Below are positions 1 to 8,377 of a stretch of DNA of 25,258 bases, in pieces. Source of the stretch: Clostridia bacterium (GTDB lineage Bacteria; Bacillota; Clostridia; Saccharofermentanales; UBA5734); NCBI GenBank assembly GCA_009929975.1, contig RZZF01000002.1, positions 1 through 25,258 on the forward strand. Reading direction: 5' to 3'. Every line of letters starts with the position of its first letter. Position 1 is the first letter of the stretch. Made by a program: the position numbers and the translations under genes. The notes beneath the pieces are model-generated. The model had not been told where the DNA came from, did not search any database, and worked only from the letters and a program-made list of their open reading frames with translations.

Positions 1-42
1 TTTGCGGACATCTGAGGGATTAATGAATAATTGACGGGTCAT
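1..42 (-). CDS. 5' fragment of next operon gene, probably 2-oxo-acid dehydrogenase E1 component (partial)
   Basis: Only the first 14 codons are in the window (MTRQLFINPSDVRK). The start is supported by an ideal GGAGG ribosome binding site about 6 bases upstream and by an ATGA overlap in which the ATG of this gene shares bases with the TGA of the dihydrolipoyl dehydrogenase gene, a typical sign of translational coupling. The preceding genes encode E2 and E3 of a 2-oxo-acid dehydrogenase complex and no E1 lies elsewhere in the window, so a thiamine-diphosphate E1 subunit is the natural expectation. That identity is inferred from context; the 14 residues alone do not prove it. Confidence 0.5.
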   Translation of the reverse strand, partial: MTRQLFINPSDVRK

Positions 43-1469
43 ACCTTACCTCCAGTGATTGAATCGTGTTCGTCTGTGGGTTGATCGCCAGCCGGTGTCC
101 CTGTTTCCGGCAGTCGGAAGACGGCTTCACGAATAATTTCCACGACGGTCGGGTGCGGAAAAATAAATTTCTTGATTTCAGACAGCGGCATCTGATGTTC
201 AATCATCATACCGGCTGTCAGGATGATTTCCGACGCGTAGCTGCCGAGAAGATGACAGCCCAGAAGGATCTGTCGCCGGGGATGGACCAGCAAATGGATC
301 TGACCGCCAGCCTGCGCGTTTTCAGCCATGAACCGTCCGCTGTACTGCATGGGCAGCCGTACCTCAAGATAAGGAATTCCCTTCTCCCGGCAGGCATCTG
401 CCGTCAGGCCGACTGAAGCCAGCTCCGGCTGGGTGTAGATCACGGATGGCATCGCGTCATAAGACATCCTGTCATTTTCCCCAAGAATCGAAGCGATCGC
501 GACCTCCGCTTCGCGATAGGCGGCATGGGCCAGCATCCACAGGCCGTTGACATCACCGACCGCATAAACGTCCGGCCAGTTGGTCCGACCTTGCGCATCG
601 GTCACGATGCGTCCCTTTTCGGTGTAAACGCCAATGTTCTCCAGGCCGATGCCCCTGATTCTGGGACGCCGCCCGACACTGAGCAGAATTTTTTCAGCGT
701 TGAGCCATTTTGTTTCGCCATCCTGCTGAAACTCGACACCATCGCCCGAGACCCGGCTGACCCGGCTCTGCAGGAAAACCTGCATTCCCTTTTTCTCAAG
801 CTGGCGCTGCAGCAGTCCGACCTGTTCACGGTCGGCCTGCCCAGCCAGTTGATCCAGCATTTCCACAATGGCCACCTGGCTGCCGATACTCTGATAAAGG
901 CTGGCCATTTCCAGCCCGATCACACCACCGCCGATCACAACAAGCTGTTCCGGGATCTGTTCCAGATCGAGCATCTCACGGCTCGTCAGCACAAAGCCGG
1001 ACTCAAGGCCTTCCTGAATTCCCGTGATCGGAGGAATGACCGGTTCCGAGCCGGTCGCGATGATCAGCCAACGGCTGCTGTACTGCTCATTGCCGGCCTG
1101 AACCGTAATGCGGCCCGGCTCACGGCTGATGATCTGTCCCTCCCCGCTGACCACAGCCACACCGTGCTGTTTCAACTGCTGTTTGATCCCCGCCACCAGT
1201 CCGCGGACAACTTTGTTTTTCCGCTTGACCGCGACCGCGGGATCGTAACGGGCCGATTCAACCGTTACACCATAGGCCTTGCCATGCAGGGCATACTCAT
1301 AGATCTTAGCGCCATTGAGCAGCGTTTTCGATGGAATACAGCCCTCGTTCAGGCAGACGCCGCCGAGCTTGTCTTTTTCGATCAGCAGAACCGCCAGTCC
1401 GGCCTGGCCAGCCCGTTCCGCGGCCAGGTAACCACCAGGCCCGCCGCCAAGAACAATCAGATCAAACAT
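39..1469 (-). CDS. lpdA: Dihydrolipoyl dehydrogenase (E3 component)
   Basis: A 476-residue FAD/NAD flavoprotein that reoxidises the dihydrolipoyl arm of E2 and passes electrons to NAD+. The N-terminus has the FAD Rossmann motif GGGPGGYLAAERA (residues 8-20), then the redox disulfide in GGVCLNEGCIPSK (Cys39, Cys44). A second nucleotide fold, VIGGGVIGLEMAS, lies near residue 180, and the catalytic His-Glu pair of the dimer interface is in HPTVVE (His439, Glu444). The length is normal for the family apart from a roughly 20-residue polar tail after the last helix. The ATG at 1469 lies inside the last codons of the E2 gene (8-base overlap) and the stop overlaps the next gene by ATGA, so E2, E3 and the following gene are tightly coupled. 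Function is certain; which complex it serves depends on the E1 outside the window. Confidence 0.96.
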   Translation of the reverse strand: MFDLIVLGGGPGGYLAAERAGQAGLAVLLIEKDKLGGVCLNEGCIPSKTLLNGAKIYEYALHGKAYGVTVESARYDPAVAVKRKNKVVRGLVAGIKQQLKQHGVAVVSGEGQIISREPGRITVQAGNEQYSSRWLIIATGSEPVIPPITGIQEGLESGFVLTSREMLDLEQIPEQLVVIGGGVIGLEMASLYQSIGSQVAIVEMLDQLAGQADREQVGLLQRQLEKKGMQVFLQSRVSRVSGDGVEFQQDGETKWLNAEKILLSVGRRPRIRGIGLENIGVYTEKGRIVTDAQGRTNWPDVYAVGDVNGLWMLAHAAYREAEVAIASILGENDRMSYDAMPSVIYTQPELASVGLTADACREKGIPYLEVRLPMQYSGRFMAENAQAGGQIHLLVHPRRQILLGCHLLGSYASEIILTAGMMIEHQMPLSEIKKFIFPHPTVVEIIREAVFRLPETGTPAGDQPTDEHDSITGGKV

Positions 1470-2808
1470 GTTCAGGTTCCTCCGCCATTTCTGTCTCCGG
1501 TACGGCTTGCCACAACATCAAGGTCAGATGTTCAAGTGCCCAGACAAGATCCTTGAGAAAACGGGCGGCCGGCGCGCCATCCAGCGCGCGATGGTCAAAG
1601 GTCAGCGACAGACCAATCGCCGGATAGGTGCTGATCGTACCGTTTTCAGCGCGGACGCGCTCAACAGCGCAGCCGACCCCGAGAATACAGGTCTGCGGCG
1701 GATTGATCACCGGAGTAAAATTTTCGACGCCGAGTGTTCCGAGATTGGTCACGGTAAATGTCCCGCCTTGAAGCAGGTCCGGATTGATGGTTCCCGTCTG
1801 GCAGTCGGCCGCCAGTTTTCGCGTCTGTTCCGTGATTTTTTCGAGTGTCAGTTGATCCGCAGCGCGCAGTGTCGGAACCATCAGACCCCGTGGTGTATCA
1901 ATCGCGACACCCAGATGGACTCTGCGGAACAAGGTCAGTCCGGCATCATCGTACCAGGCATTACAGGCCGAATGAAGCGGCAGCACTCGGGAAACCGCCC
2001 AGAGAATCAAATCATTTACGGTCGGTATGCGGCGGGACTGCGGCCAGTCCAGGCTCAACGGGTGCTGGTCGGCCGCCGCGGCTTTCAACTGGCCGCGCAG
2101 TCTGAACAGCTCAGTGGCGTCAAAACTGCTGTTCAATGTCAATTGAGCCATCGTGGACAATGATTCATGCATGGAACGGGCGATCAACTGGCGAACGCGG
2201 CTGTGTGGAACCTGCCGGATTTCGTCATCAACCGGCATCACCGGCGCAGCCGGCTCCGGTTCATGTCCTGCGGCCGATTGCCCCTCCGTACTGCCGGAGA
2301 GGCTGATCTTCAGAATATCGTCCTCAATCACCCGGCCCCCCGGTCCGCTGCCGCTGGCCTGCTGCCAGGAAACATTTTTCTGCTTTGCCAGCCGGCGCGC
2401 ACGGGGGCTGCTGCCGCTTTGTGCCGGCGGTACCGGGATGGCCGGTTCACGCTTTACGGATTCAGGTTGGACGGTAGCGGCCACCGGCTCCGCAGCGGCG
2501 GCCGCATCTTCAGACGCATCAGCCGCCCGGTCGTCTGCCGGACGCGGATCATAAGGATCAACGGATTCTCCGGGCTCACCGATCACCGCGACATGGTTGA
2601 GGCAGGGTACATCATCCCCTTCCTGATAGAAAACAGCCAGCAGGGTTCCGGCAACACGTGCCTTCTCATCAAAGGCGGCTTTATCCGTTTCATAGGTGAA
2701 TAAAAGATCATCCACCTCGACCCGGTCACCGACTTTACGATGCCATTCTCCAATGATGCAGCTTTCAACCGACTGGCCCTGACGGGGCATGATCACAGGT
2801 GTTGCCAT
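1462..2808 (-). CDS. 2-oxo-acid dehydrogenase complex dihydrolipoamide acyltransferase (E2)
   Basis: A 448-residue E2 acyltransferase with all three expected modules. An N-terminal lipoyl domain (about 1-78) carries the attachment lysine Lys43 in ETDKAAF. An Ala/Pro/Glu-rich linker leads to the E1/E3-binding domain (about 134-167, SPRARRLAKQK to GGRVIEDDIL). After a second linker comes the CoA-dependent acyltransferase domain (about 200-448) with the catalytic DHRALDG motif (His406, Asp410). It takes the acyl group made by E1 and transfers it to CoA. The ATG has an AGAGAGGA ribosome binding site, and the gene sits 26 bases after the SDR gene and overlaps the E3 gene. Pyruvate or acetoin is the most likely substrate class, but the sequence does not decide this. 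Confidence 0.94.
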   Translation of the reverse strand: MATPVIMPRQGQSVESCIIGEWHRKVGDRVEVDDLLFTYETDKAAFDEKARVAGTLLAVFYQEGDDVPCLNHVAVIGEPGESVDPYDPRPADDRAADASEDAAAAAEPVAATVQPESVKREPAIPVPPAQSGSSPRARRLAKQKNVSWQQASGSGPGGRVIEDDILKISLSGSTEGQSAAGHEPEPAAPVMPVDDEIRQVPHSRVRQLIARSMHESLSTMAQLTLNSSFDATELFRLRGQLKAAAADQHPLSLDWPQSRRIPTVNDLILWAVSRVLPLHSACNAWYDDAGLTLFRRVHLGVAIDTPRGLMVPTLRAADQLTLEKITEQTRKLAADCQTGTINPDLLQGGTFTVTNLGTLGVENFTPVINPPQTCILGVGCAVERVRAENGTISTYPAIGLSLTFDHRALDGAPAARFLKDLVWALEHLTLMLWQAVPETEMAEEPEHV

Positions 2809-2834
2809 AATGATGATTCCTCTCTCTAAATCGC

Positions 2835-3941
2835 CTAATTCAACATGACCTGGCCGCCCGTCACCGGGATCGCCTGGCCTGTTTCATACTCTTGTTCAAC
2901 ACAGTAGAAAATGGCCCGGGCGACATCGATCGGACGACAGCCGCGGCGCATGGGAACTTTCGCCGTATAGGCTCGATACACGTCATCAATGCTCGCCGCG
3001 CCTTCTATTTTTCCTGCTTTCAGATACTGGACAAACAGACCCTTATCCGGATCGCTCCACAGCGGTCCCTCGTAATAATTTCCGGGGCAGATCGCGTTGA
3101 CCTTGATCCGCCAGCTGACCAGTTCTTTGGCGAAACTCTGAACCAGGCCGATGCCGCCGAATTTACTTCCGGCATAGGCAAAATTCCGATCTGAGCCTTC
3201 GAGACCTGATTTCGAGTTGATCTGAATGATATCGGCGCTGTAGCCGGGGCATTCCTCAGCCTGCCGCTTCATCGGGCGGCAGCCGGCCCGGGCAACCAGA
3301 AAAAACCCGGTGTAGTTGACACGGGTCACGAACTCAAAATCCTCCGGCCTCAGTTCATCCAATCCGCCGGCACGAAGCACACCGGCATTGCTGATGATCA
3401 GATCCAATCCGCCATATAGGAGTGTCATGGTTTCGATCAGGGTGTTGACGGAGGATTCACTGGCGACATCAACCGGAAGCGCCAAAGCCTCCCCGCCGCT
3501 TTCATTGATCGATTCGGCCACAAACCGGGCCCGTTCCAGATTCAGGTCCGCGATCACGACAACCGCTCCGGCTGTGGCCAGCTCACGGGCAATGCCCTCA
3601 CCGAAGCCTTGTGCCGCTCCGGTCACCAGAGCGATTCGACCGCTCAGGCGGGCCGGGCCGCTCTGGCGCTGGCGCAGATGAAAACAGCCGGCCGGTGCGA
3701 TCCGGATACATTCAGGCTGGTGGCCTCCGGCATGGTCCAGCTGCTGCCGCAAAGCGCTGAGAAGCTGTTCAGGGCTGTCATAATCCGACGCGTCGATCGT
3801 CCAGACCGCCTTTTCATTCACGTCAGACGTTAAAGTTTCTTCAAACCTGACCTGCTTGAGCTTTGGCCAGAACAGGCCGCGCAGCCGCGGCGCCAGTTCC
3901 AGCGCAATCTGCTGTGGTGTCAGATGTTCTATCCAGTGCAT
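2835..3941 (-). CDS. SDR dehydrogenase, sorbitol-6-phosphate 2-dehydrogenase type, with N-terminal extension
   Basis: A 368-residue protein. Residues about 100-368 form a classical short-chain dehydrogenase: cofactor motif TGAAQGFG (107-114), NAG (185-187), and catalytic Ser243, Tyr256 and Lys260 in the YAGSK pattern. The C-terminal half (NAICPGNYYEGPLWSDP, then PVTGGQVM) resembles sorbitol-6-phosphate 2-dehydrogenases, which interconvert D-sorbitol-6-phosphate and fructose-6-phosphate. Residues 1-100 precede the Rossmann fold and match no domain I recognise; ordinary members have about 260 residues. The start has a GGAGGA site. The gene lies 31 bases after a SorE-like reductase, and SorE plus a sorbitol-6-phosphate dehydrogenase form the known L-sorbose-1-phosphate route. 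Family certain, substrate probable. Confidence 0.82.
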   Translation of the reverse strand: MHWIEHLTPQQIALELAPRLRGLFWPKLKQVRFEETLTSDVNEKAVWTIDASDYDSPEQLLSALRQQLDHAGGHQPECIRIAPAGCFHLRQRQSGPARLSGRIALVTGAAQGFGEGIARELATAGAVVVIADLNLERARFVAESINESGGEALALPVDVASESSVNTLIETMTLLYGGLDLIISNAGVLRAGGLDELRPEDFEFVTRVNYTGFFLVARAGCRPMKRQAEECPGYSADIIQINSKSGLEGSDRNFAYAGSKFGGIGLVQSFAKELVSWRIKVNAICPGNYYEGPLWSDPDKGLFVQYLKAGKIEGAASIDDVYRAYTAKVPMRRGCRPIDVARAIFYCVEQEYETGQAIPVTGGQVMLN

Positions 3942-3972
3942 TGAAATTCCTCCATCACCGCGTCAGCCTGAG

Positions 3973-5238
3973 TCAGATCGGCTGGGCCTGCTCAAGCAGG
4001 CAGCGTTCAGCTTCAGCGCACCACAGCTGCCGGTTCGCCGCGACAATGTCCGCCAATTCGCGAAACAGCGGGTCCTTCCCGCCCAGACGGGCAAAATCAC
4101 TAATCGCGGTCAGGGGAAGCCGGATTTGTGTATAAATCAATTTTTTACCGCCTGGAATCTTCGGCAGATTCAACGTGGTGTCGATGACGCTGTTCAGACC
4201 GCCGATATGCGTGATCATCGCCGAAGGATCGATCTGTCCGGCCGACATCATCTCCAACGCTTCGATCAGGTCATCCGTATTGCCGCCGCTGTTCCCGGCA
4301 ACATGAGTCGCCCGGTAATGGACATCGTAAAAATTGAGACGGGCTGAGAATTCCGGATCGGTCGGTCCGGCGAAGAAATTGAGGCACCCGTCATGGGCCA
4401 GAATCTGAACCGCCTGTTCCACCACGGCACTGACCGGTGCGTAGACATAAACATCATCGTATCCGTGACCGTCGCCGATTGACAGAAGATGCCCGGGGAC
4501 ATCGGATACATCACGCGTGTTGACATACACCAGACGGACACCGCAGCGCTCAGCTTCTGCCTCACTGTAGATCTCACGGGCCCGCTGCAGCCGGTCGTCA
4601 TCAATATCCGTTACGACCAGCAGGCCAGGCCTCCTGTCACAGTGCAGGGCATAGTCGATCGCGCCAAGTCCCATCGGTCCGACCCCGGCCAGCAAGGCCA
4701 TCTGACCGCCTTTGACAATCCCCATCCGGTGCTCATAACTGCCGGCCCGGGTGTGATAGTTGACATGAAACCCGCCGATGATGCAGGATACCGGCTCAGC
4801 CAGTGAGCCGTGGTAAAACGCCTCTCCCCGGTAAGGCAGGAGGCAGCCATGTTCCATCACCGTCTCAGGAATGATGATGCGGGTCGCCGCCCCGCCGATA
4901 TGGCGAAAACTGTAGCCAGGTGCCGCGTATGGGTCGGCCGGATCATTGATCGCCGGCTGGATCGCGAACCGGTCTCCGGCCTTGAACTGATGCTGCCAGC
5001 GGGAACCGACCTCGAGAATACGGCCGCAGAACTCGTGTCCGATGATCACCGGGTCGGTCGCGATCGTTTCCGGAACACGCTTATGGTCCGCTCCCTGTAT
5101 CGCTGCTTTATAGGAAGACATGCAGATACTGTCAGAGACAATTTCTGCCAGAATTTCTCCGGAACCGATTGGTGGAAGCTCAAACTGCTCCAGTCTCAAG
5201 TCATTTTTCCCATATAAACGAACGGCTTTTGTCTCCAT
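3973..5238 (-). CDS. sorE: L-sorbose-1-phosphate reductase-like zinc-dependent dehydrogenase
   Basis: A 421-residue medium-chain (zinc alcohol dehydrogenase) reductase. It keeps the catalytic zinc site (Cys39 in DSICMSSYK, His68-Glu69 in GHEFCG, Glu148 in LAEPVSC) and the nucleotide motif GVGPMG (185-190). The four cysteines of the structural zinc loop are absent; the stretch around 93-110 has none. The overall pattern (AVRLYGKNDLRLE at the start, HDGCLNFFAGPTD, then FYDVHYRATHVAGNSGGNTDD) matches my memory of SorE of enteric bacteria, which reduces L-sorbose-1-phosphate to D-sorbitol-6-phosphate. The next gene is a likely sorbitol-6-phosphate dehydrogenase, so the pair would lead to fructose-6-phosphate. 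The ATG is preceded by AAGGAG. It is the first gene of a minus-strand operon; no phosphotransferase transporter is visible here. Confidence 0.85.
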   Translation of the reverse strand: METKAVRLYGKNDLRLEQFELPPIGSGEILAEIVSDSICMSSYKAAIQGADHKRVPETIATDPVIIGHEFCGRILEVGSRWQHQFKAGDRFAIQPAINDPADPYAAPGYSFRHIGGAATRIIIPETVMEHGCLLPYRGEAFYHGSLAEPVSCIIGGFHVNYHTRAGSYEHRMGIVKGGQMALLAGVGPMGLGAIDYALHCDRRPGLLVVTDIDDDRLQRAREIYSEAEAERCGVRLVYVNTRDVSDVPGHLLSIGDGHGYDDVYVYAPVSAVVEQAVQILAHDGCLNFFAGPTDPEFSARLNFYDVHYRATHVAGNSGGNTDDLIEALEMMSAGQIDPSAMITHIGGLNSVIDTTLNLPKIPGGKKLIYTQIRLPLTAISDFARLGGKDPLFRELADIVAANRQLWCAEAERCLLEQAQPI

Positions 5239-5312
5239 GGTCGTTCTCCTTCCGGCCGGTTATTCGGGCAGGCCGGGCATCAGCGCCTGTCGGCCCTACA
5301 ACCGGCATTCTG

Positions 5313-5321
5313 ATTATATCA
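5313..5321 (-). promoter_or_regulatory. Extended -10 promoter for the SorE-like/E2/E3 operon
   Basis: On the minus strand the sequence reads TGATATAAT, a perfect TATAAT preceded by the TGn extension, about 75 bases upstream of the start at 5238. The -35 region at about 17 bases (GCTTTG) is poor, which is usual for extended -10 promoters. It is back to back with the promoter of the GGDEF gene, whose -10 is about 50 bases away. Confidence 0.6.
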
Positions 5322-5361
5322 TAGCGATCATTCCCCAAAGCGAAAAGAATCGCGCCGGGAT

Positions 5362-5370
5362 TGGTATAAT
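5362..5370 (+). promoter_or_regulatory. Extended -10 promoter for the PAS-GGDEF gene
   Basis: TGGTATAAT is a perfect TATAAT with the TGn extension, 40 bases before the ATG at 5410 and just upstream of a GGAGGAG ribosome binding site (5399-5405). No good -35 box is present at the expected distance. It is divergent from the operon promoter at 5313-5321. Confidence 0.65.
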
Positions 5371-5409
5371 CAATACGAAATGTGACACGATACGGCATGG
5401 AGGAGAAAC

Positions 5410-6393
5410 ATGAACATGGCTTATTCAGAATGGACCCGGCAGCAGCTGGTCGATCGAATCCGTGAGCTGGACGCCTTGAATCAAGCGCTGCTGCGGGAGC
5501 AGGAGCAGGAGGTCCGGCTGGAATTCGCCTGGAGCGGGAATCTTGGTCATTGGTACTGGGATATGGTCAGCAATACCGTGACATTCAATCCGCTCAAAGT
5601 CACTACGCTCGGATATCAGATGGATGAACTGCCTGGCCAGGTCAGCTATCAGTTTTTCACCGACAAGCTGCATCCCGATGATTTTCAAAAAACAATGGAC
5701 ATCATGTTGGATCATCTTCATGGAAAAACTCCGGTATATGAAGCTGAATATCGAATCAGAGCAAAAGACGGCCGCTACCGCTGGTACTACGACCGTGACA
5801 AGGTCACGCGATATGATGCCGATGGCAAGCCGGTTTTCCTCTCCGGTATTGTCTTCGACATTACTGAGAAGAAAGCCACACAGGTTGAACTGGAGGAAAA
5901 AAACAAGCTGTTGGCCAAGATGTCAGAGCTTGATGGACTGACAAGGATCAGCAACCACCGCGCTCTGGTCGAGCGCCTGAAGAGTGAAACAGAACGTTCC
6001 GACCAGAAGCAGACCCCGCTGGCGATCGCTATTTTCGACATTGACAATTTCAAGCAGGTCAATGACAGCAAAGGCCATATCATTGGTGACGAAGTCCTGG
6101 TTCATGTCGCGGCAGTCATCAGGAGCAATATCCGTGACACCGATCTGGCCGGCCGATATGGTGGTGAAGAGTTTCTCGTCATCTTCCCGGAAACTGATCT
6201 TCGAGGGGCCGGATTGACCGCAGAACGGATCCGACAGGCGATCGCGGCCTTTCCGTTTGGTGAAACGCTCTCAATCTCGGTCAGCGGCGTGGTACAGGAC
6301 TACCGGGGCCAGAGTACGACGGAACTGATTCATGAAGCCGATATGAAAATGTATCAAGCCAAACGGAATGGCAAGAACCAGATTGTGATCTGA
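5410..6393 (+). CDS. PAS-GGDEF diguanylate cyclase
   Basis: A 327-residue cytoplasmic protein with no membrane segment. A short coiled-coil-like start (about 8-40) leads to a PAS/PAC sensor domain (about 41-155; HWYWDMVSNTVTFNP, LHPDDF, then RAKDGRYRWYYDRD and GIVFDITEKK). A linker helix is followed by a GGDEF domain (about 172-327). The active-site signature is GGEEF (251-255), an accepted active variant, and an inhibitory I-site RDTD (242-245) lies exactly five residues before it, so product inhibition by cyclic di-GMP is likely. It should make cyclic di-GMP from two GTP. Of the two nearby ATGs, 5410 is better spaced from the GGAGGAG site than 5416. What the PAS domain senses cannot be told. 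Confidence 0.93.
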   Translation: MNMAYSEWTRQQLVDRIRELDALNQALLREQEQEVRLEFAWSGNLGHWYWDMVSNTVTFNPLKVTTLGYQMDELPGQVSYQFFTDKLHPDDFQKTMDIMLDHLHGKTPVYEAEYRIRAKDGRYRWYYDRDKVTRYDADGKPVFLSGIVFDITEKKATQVELEEKNKLLAKMSELDGLTRISNHRALVERLKSETERSDQKQTPLAIAIFDIDNFKQVNDSKGHIIGDEVLVHVAAVIRSNIRDTDLAGRYGGEEFLVIFPETDLRGAGLTAERIRQAIAAFPFGETLSISVSGVVQDYRGQSTTELIHEADMKMYQAKRNGKNQIVI

Positions 6394-6430
6394 TTCGTTT
6401 TGCTCCTCTTTCACGTGCCGCAGTCATCTA

Positions 6431-6459
6431 TTGTCAAGAGAAGGTTCATATGATATTCT
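6431..6459 (+). promoter_or_regulatory. Promoter for the long-chain acyl-CoA synthetase gene
   Basis: TTGTCA (6431-6436) is followed after 17 bases by TATTCT (6454-6459), which also carries a TGn extension (TGATATTCT). Transcription would start near 6466, leaving a leader of about 75 bases before the ATG at 6543. The 149-base gap after the GGDEF gene holds no visible terminator. Confidence 0.6.
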
Positions 6460-6542
6460 GTTTTTACTTTGATATTCAAATTATTTGGGTTTAGAACCAT
6501 TGTCCGGCACAGCCGGCACAGCCAGGAGGAGGATCACCCCCT

Positions 6543-8351
6543 ATGCAGACGGTTAAAGGAACACAACATTATCAGCGTCAGCGCTTTCGAGATCTGCGTG
6601 AGTTGCTGCGCTACTGCGCCACGGAGTACGCGGATCTGCCTGTCTACCGCTATCATGACTCGCCGGGCGGCCGGGAAACGGTCCATACCTATCGTGAGTA
6701 TGTCCGGACCATCGATGAGATGGGAACCGGTCTGGCGCAGTTGGGCCTGAAAGGCGCTTTTGTGGCGATCGTCGGTGCCAATGCCTATGAATGGGCTGTC
6801 TCATTCAACAGTGTTGTCAATGGACTTGGTGTCGCGGTGCCGCTTGACCGGCAGCTGCCCGAACCGGAGGTCATCAGCCTGTGCGAACGGGGCAAAGCCG
6901 AGGTGTTCATTTACAATAGCGGTCATCAGGCAATCGCTGAAGCCGTTGCCGCGACCAACCCGAAAATCCGTTATTTCATCTGTATGAAAGCGGAGACGAT
7001 CACCCCTGAACTGCGCTTGCGTGATCCCCGTTTCATTGAGTACCAGGAGGTCATCGAGCGCGGCCGGACAGCGCTGGCCGATGGCGACCGCAGTTTTGTC
7101 GAGGCTGATATCGATCCGGAAGCCCTGTGCTCTCTGCTTTTCACCTCGGGAACGACCGCGATGTCCAAAGGCGTCATGCTGTCACATCGCAATATCACTC
7201 ATAATGTGCATGCCGTGACCAGTACGATCAATGTTGAAAAAGGCCAGAGGGCGCTCTCAGTACTGCCCCTGCACCATACGTTTGAGAATACCGTCGGTAT
7301 GTACATGATGCAGGCCTACGGCTGCTCTATCTGCTTTACGGACGGACTTCGCTATATCTCGGATAATTTCAAGGAATGGGAGATCAACATTCTGCTGGCC
7401 GTACCGCTGCTCTTTGAGAATATCTATCACCAGATCCAGAAGACCCTGCAGCGCAGCGGCAAACTGCGGCTGGTCAATGCCATGCGCAAAATCTCCAATG
7501 TGCTGCGCTTCTTCGGCATTGATATCCGACGCAAACTATTTCACCAGATCATCGACGCGCTCGGCGGCGGCCTGAAACTCGGCGTCAGCGGCGCGGCTGC
7601 GATAGATAAGGAAATCGTCCGTTTCTTCAATGAGATCGGGATTGACTTCTTTGCCGGATACGGGTTGACTGAAACGTCACCTGTCGTGGCCGCCTGCAAT
7701 GAATTTGTCAATGTCTACGGCAGTGTCGGTCAGCCTTTGAGCACCGTAGAAGTCGCGATTGATACCGATGATCCCAAGCCCGGCGCGGTTGGTGAAATTC
7801 TCACACGAAGCGAAAGTGTCATGATGGGATATTATGAAAATGAAAGCGCGACGGCCGAAGCGATGACCGCGGACGGCTGGTTCCGTACCGGAGACAGTGG
7901 CTACCTGGATAAAAAAGGCTGCCTGTTCATCACCGGGCGGATTAAGTCGATGATCGTACTGACGAACGGCAAAAAAGCCTTCCCGGAAGAAATCGAATTT
8001 CTCATTGCCCATATTCCCGGTGTCAAGGAGTCCATCGTCTGGGGCGAATCGTCGAGCCGCGGCGCGGTTGATATCTGCGCCAAACTGGTGCTTGACCCTG
8101 ACAGCCTGCCACAGGAAACAGCCGGAGATATGGAAAAAATCAGTGTCTACATGAATCAGCAGATCAGCGAAATCAATCGCCAGATGCCGCCTTATAAGGC
8201 CATCAAATATTTCGTTCTTTCAGAAACCGATCTGGTCAAGACCACAACGCTGAAAGTCAAACGTCCAATGGAGCATGATCTCATTCACCAGCGGCTGGAA
8301 GCGCTCTCCAGTGATATGCGCTCATTAAGCGGCAAGATGATCGACGCCTGA
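6543..8351 (+). CDS. Long-chain fatty acid-CoA ligase (AMP-forming)
   Basis: A 602-residue member of the ANL adenylating superfamily, close in plan to long-chain acyl-CoA synthetases. It activates a carboxylic acid with ATP and transfers the acyl group to CoA. Core motifs are all present: phosphate-binding TSGTTAMSKG (201-210), GYGLTETSP (372-380), DGWFRTGD (444-451), the hinge GRIKSMIVLTNGKKAFPEEIE from 465, and the C-terminal catalytic Lys571 in TLKVKRP. The N-terminal subdomain is complete, unlike the paralogue at 21207-22703. A GGAGGAGG site precedes the ATG, and the gene has its own promoter, so it is probably monocistronic. The acyl chain length cannot be read from the sequence, and an acyl-carrier protein could replace CoA as acceptor. 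Confidence 0.9.
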   Translation: MQTVKGTQHYQRQRFRDLRELLRYCATEYADLPVYRYHDSPGGRETVHTYREYVRTIDEMGTGLAQLGLKGAFVAIVGANAYEWAVSFNSVVNGLGVAVPLDRQLPEPEVISLCERGKAEVFIYNSGHQAIAEAVAATNPKIRYFICMKAETITPELRLRDPRFIEYQEVIERGRTALADGDRSFVEADIDPEALCSLLFTSGTTAMSKGVMLSHRNITHNVHAVTSTINVEKGQRALSVLPLHHTFENTVGMYMMQAYGCSICFTDGLRYISDNFKEWEINILLAVPLLFENIYHQIQKTLQRSGKLRLVNAMRKISNVLRFFGIDIRRKLFHQIIDALGGGLKLGVSGAAAIDKEIVRFFNEIGIDFFAGYGLTETSPVVAACNEFVNVYGSVGQPLSTVEVAIDTDDPKPGAVGEILTRSESVMMGYYENESATAEAMTADGWFRTGDSGYLDKKGCLFITGRIKSMIVLTNGKKAFPEEIEFLIAHIPGVKESIVWGESSSRGAVDICAKLVLDPDSLPQETAGDMEKISVYMNQQISEINRQMPPYKAIKYFVLSETDLVKTTTLKVKRPMEHDLIHQRLEALSSDMRSLSGKMIDA

Positions 8352-8377
8352 TTTTCTCCGTGCAGGCGCATCGACAG

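Noticed and set aside
525..1556. 343-codon open frame on the plus strand
   Set aside because: It lies opposite the dihydrolipoyl dehydrogenase gene, has no ribosome site or domain, and its amino acid make-up is that of an antisense shadow of GC-rich coding DNA.
8345..8368. Short inverted repeat CGCCTG/CAGGCG around the stop of the acyl-CoA ligase
   Set aside because: The stem has only 6 pairs with a 12-base loop and no T tract; the hairpin at 8396-8437 is a better terminator.
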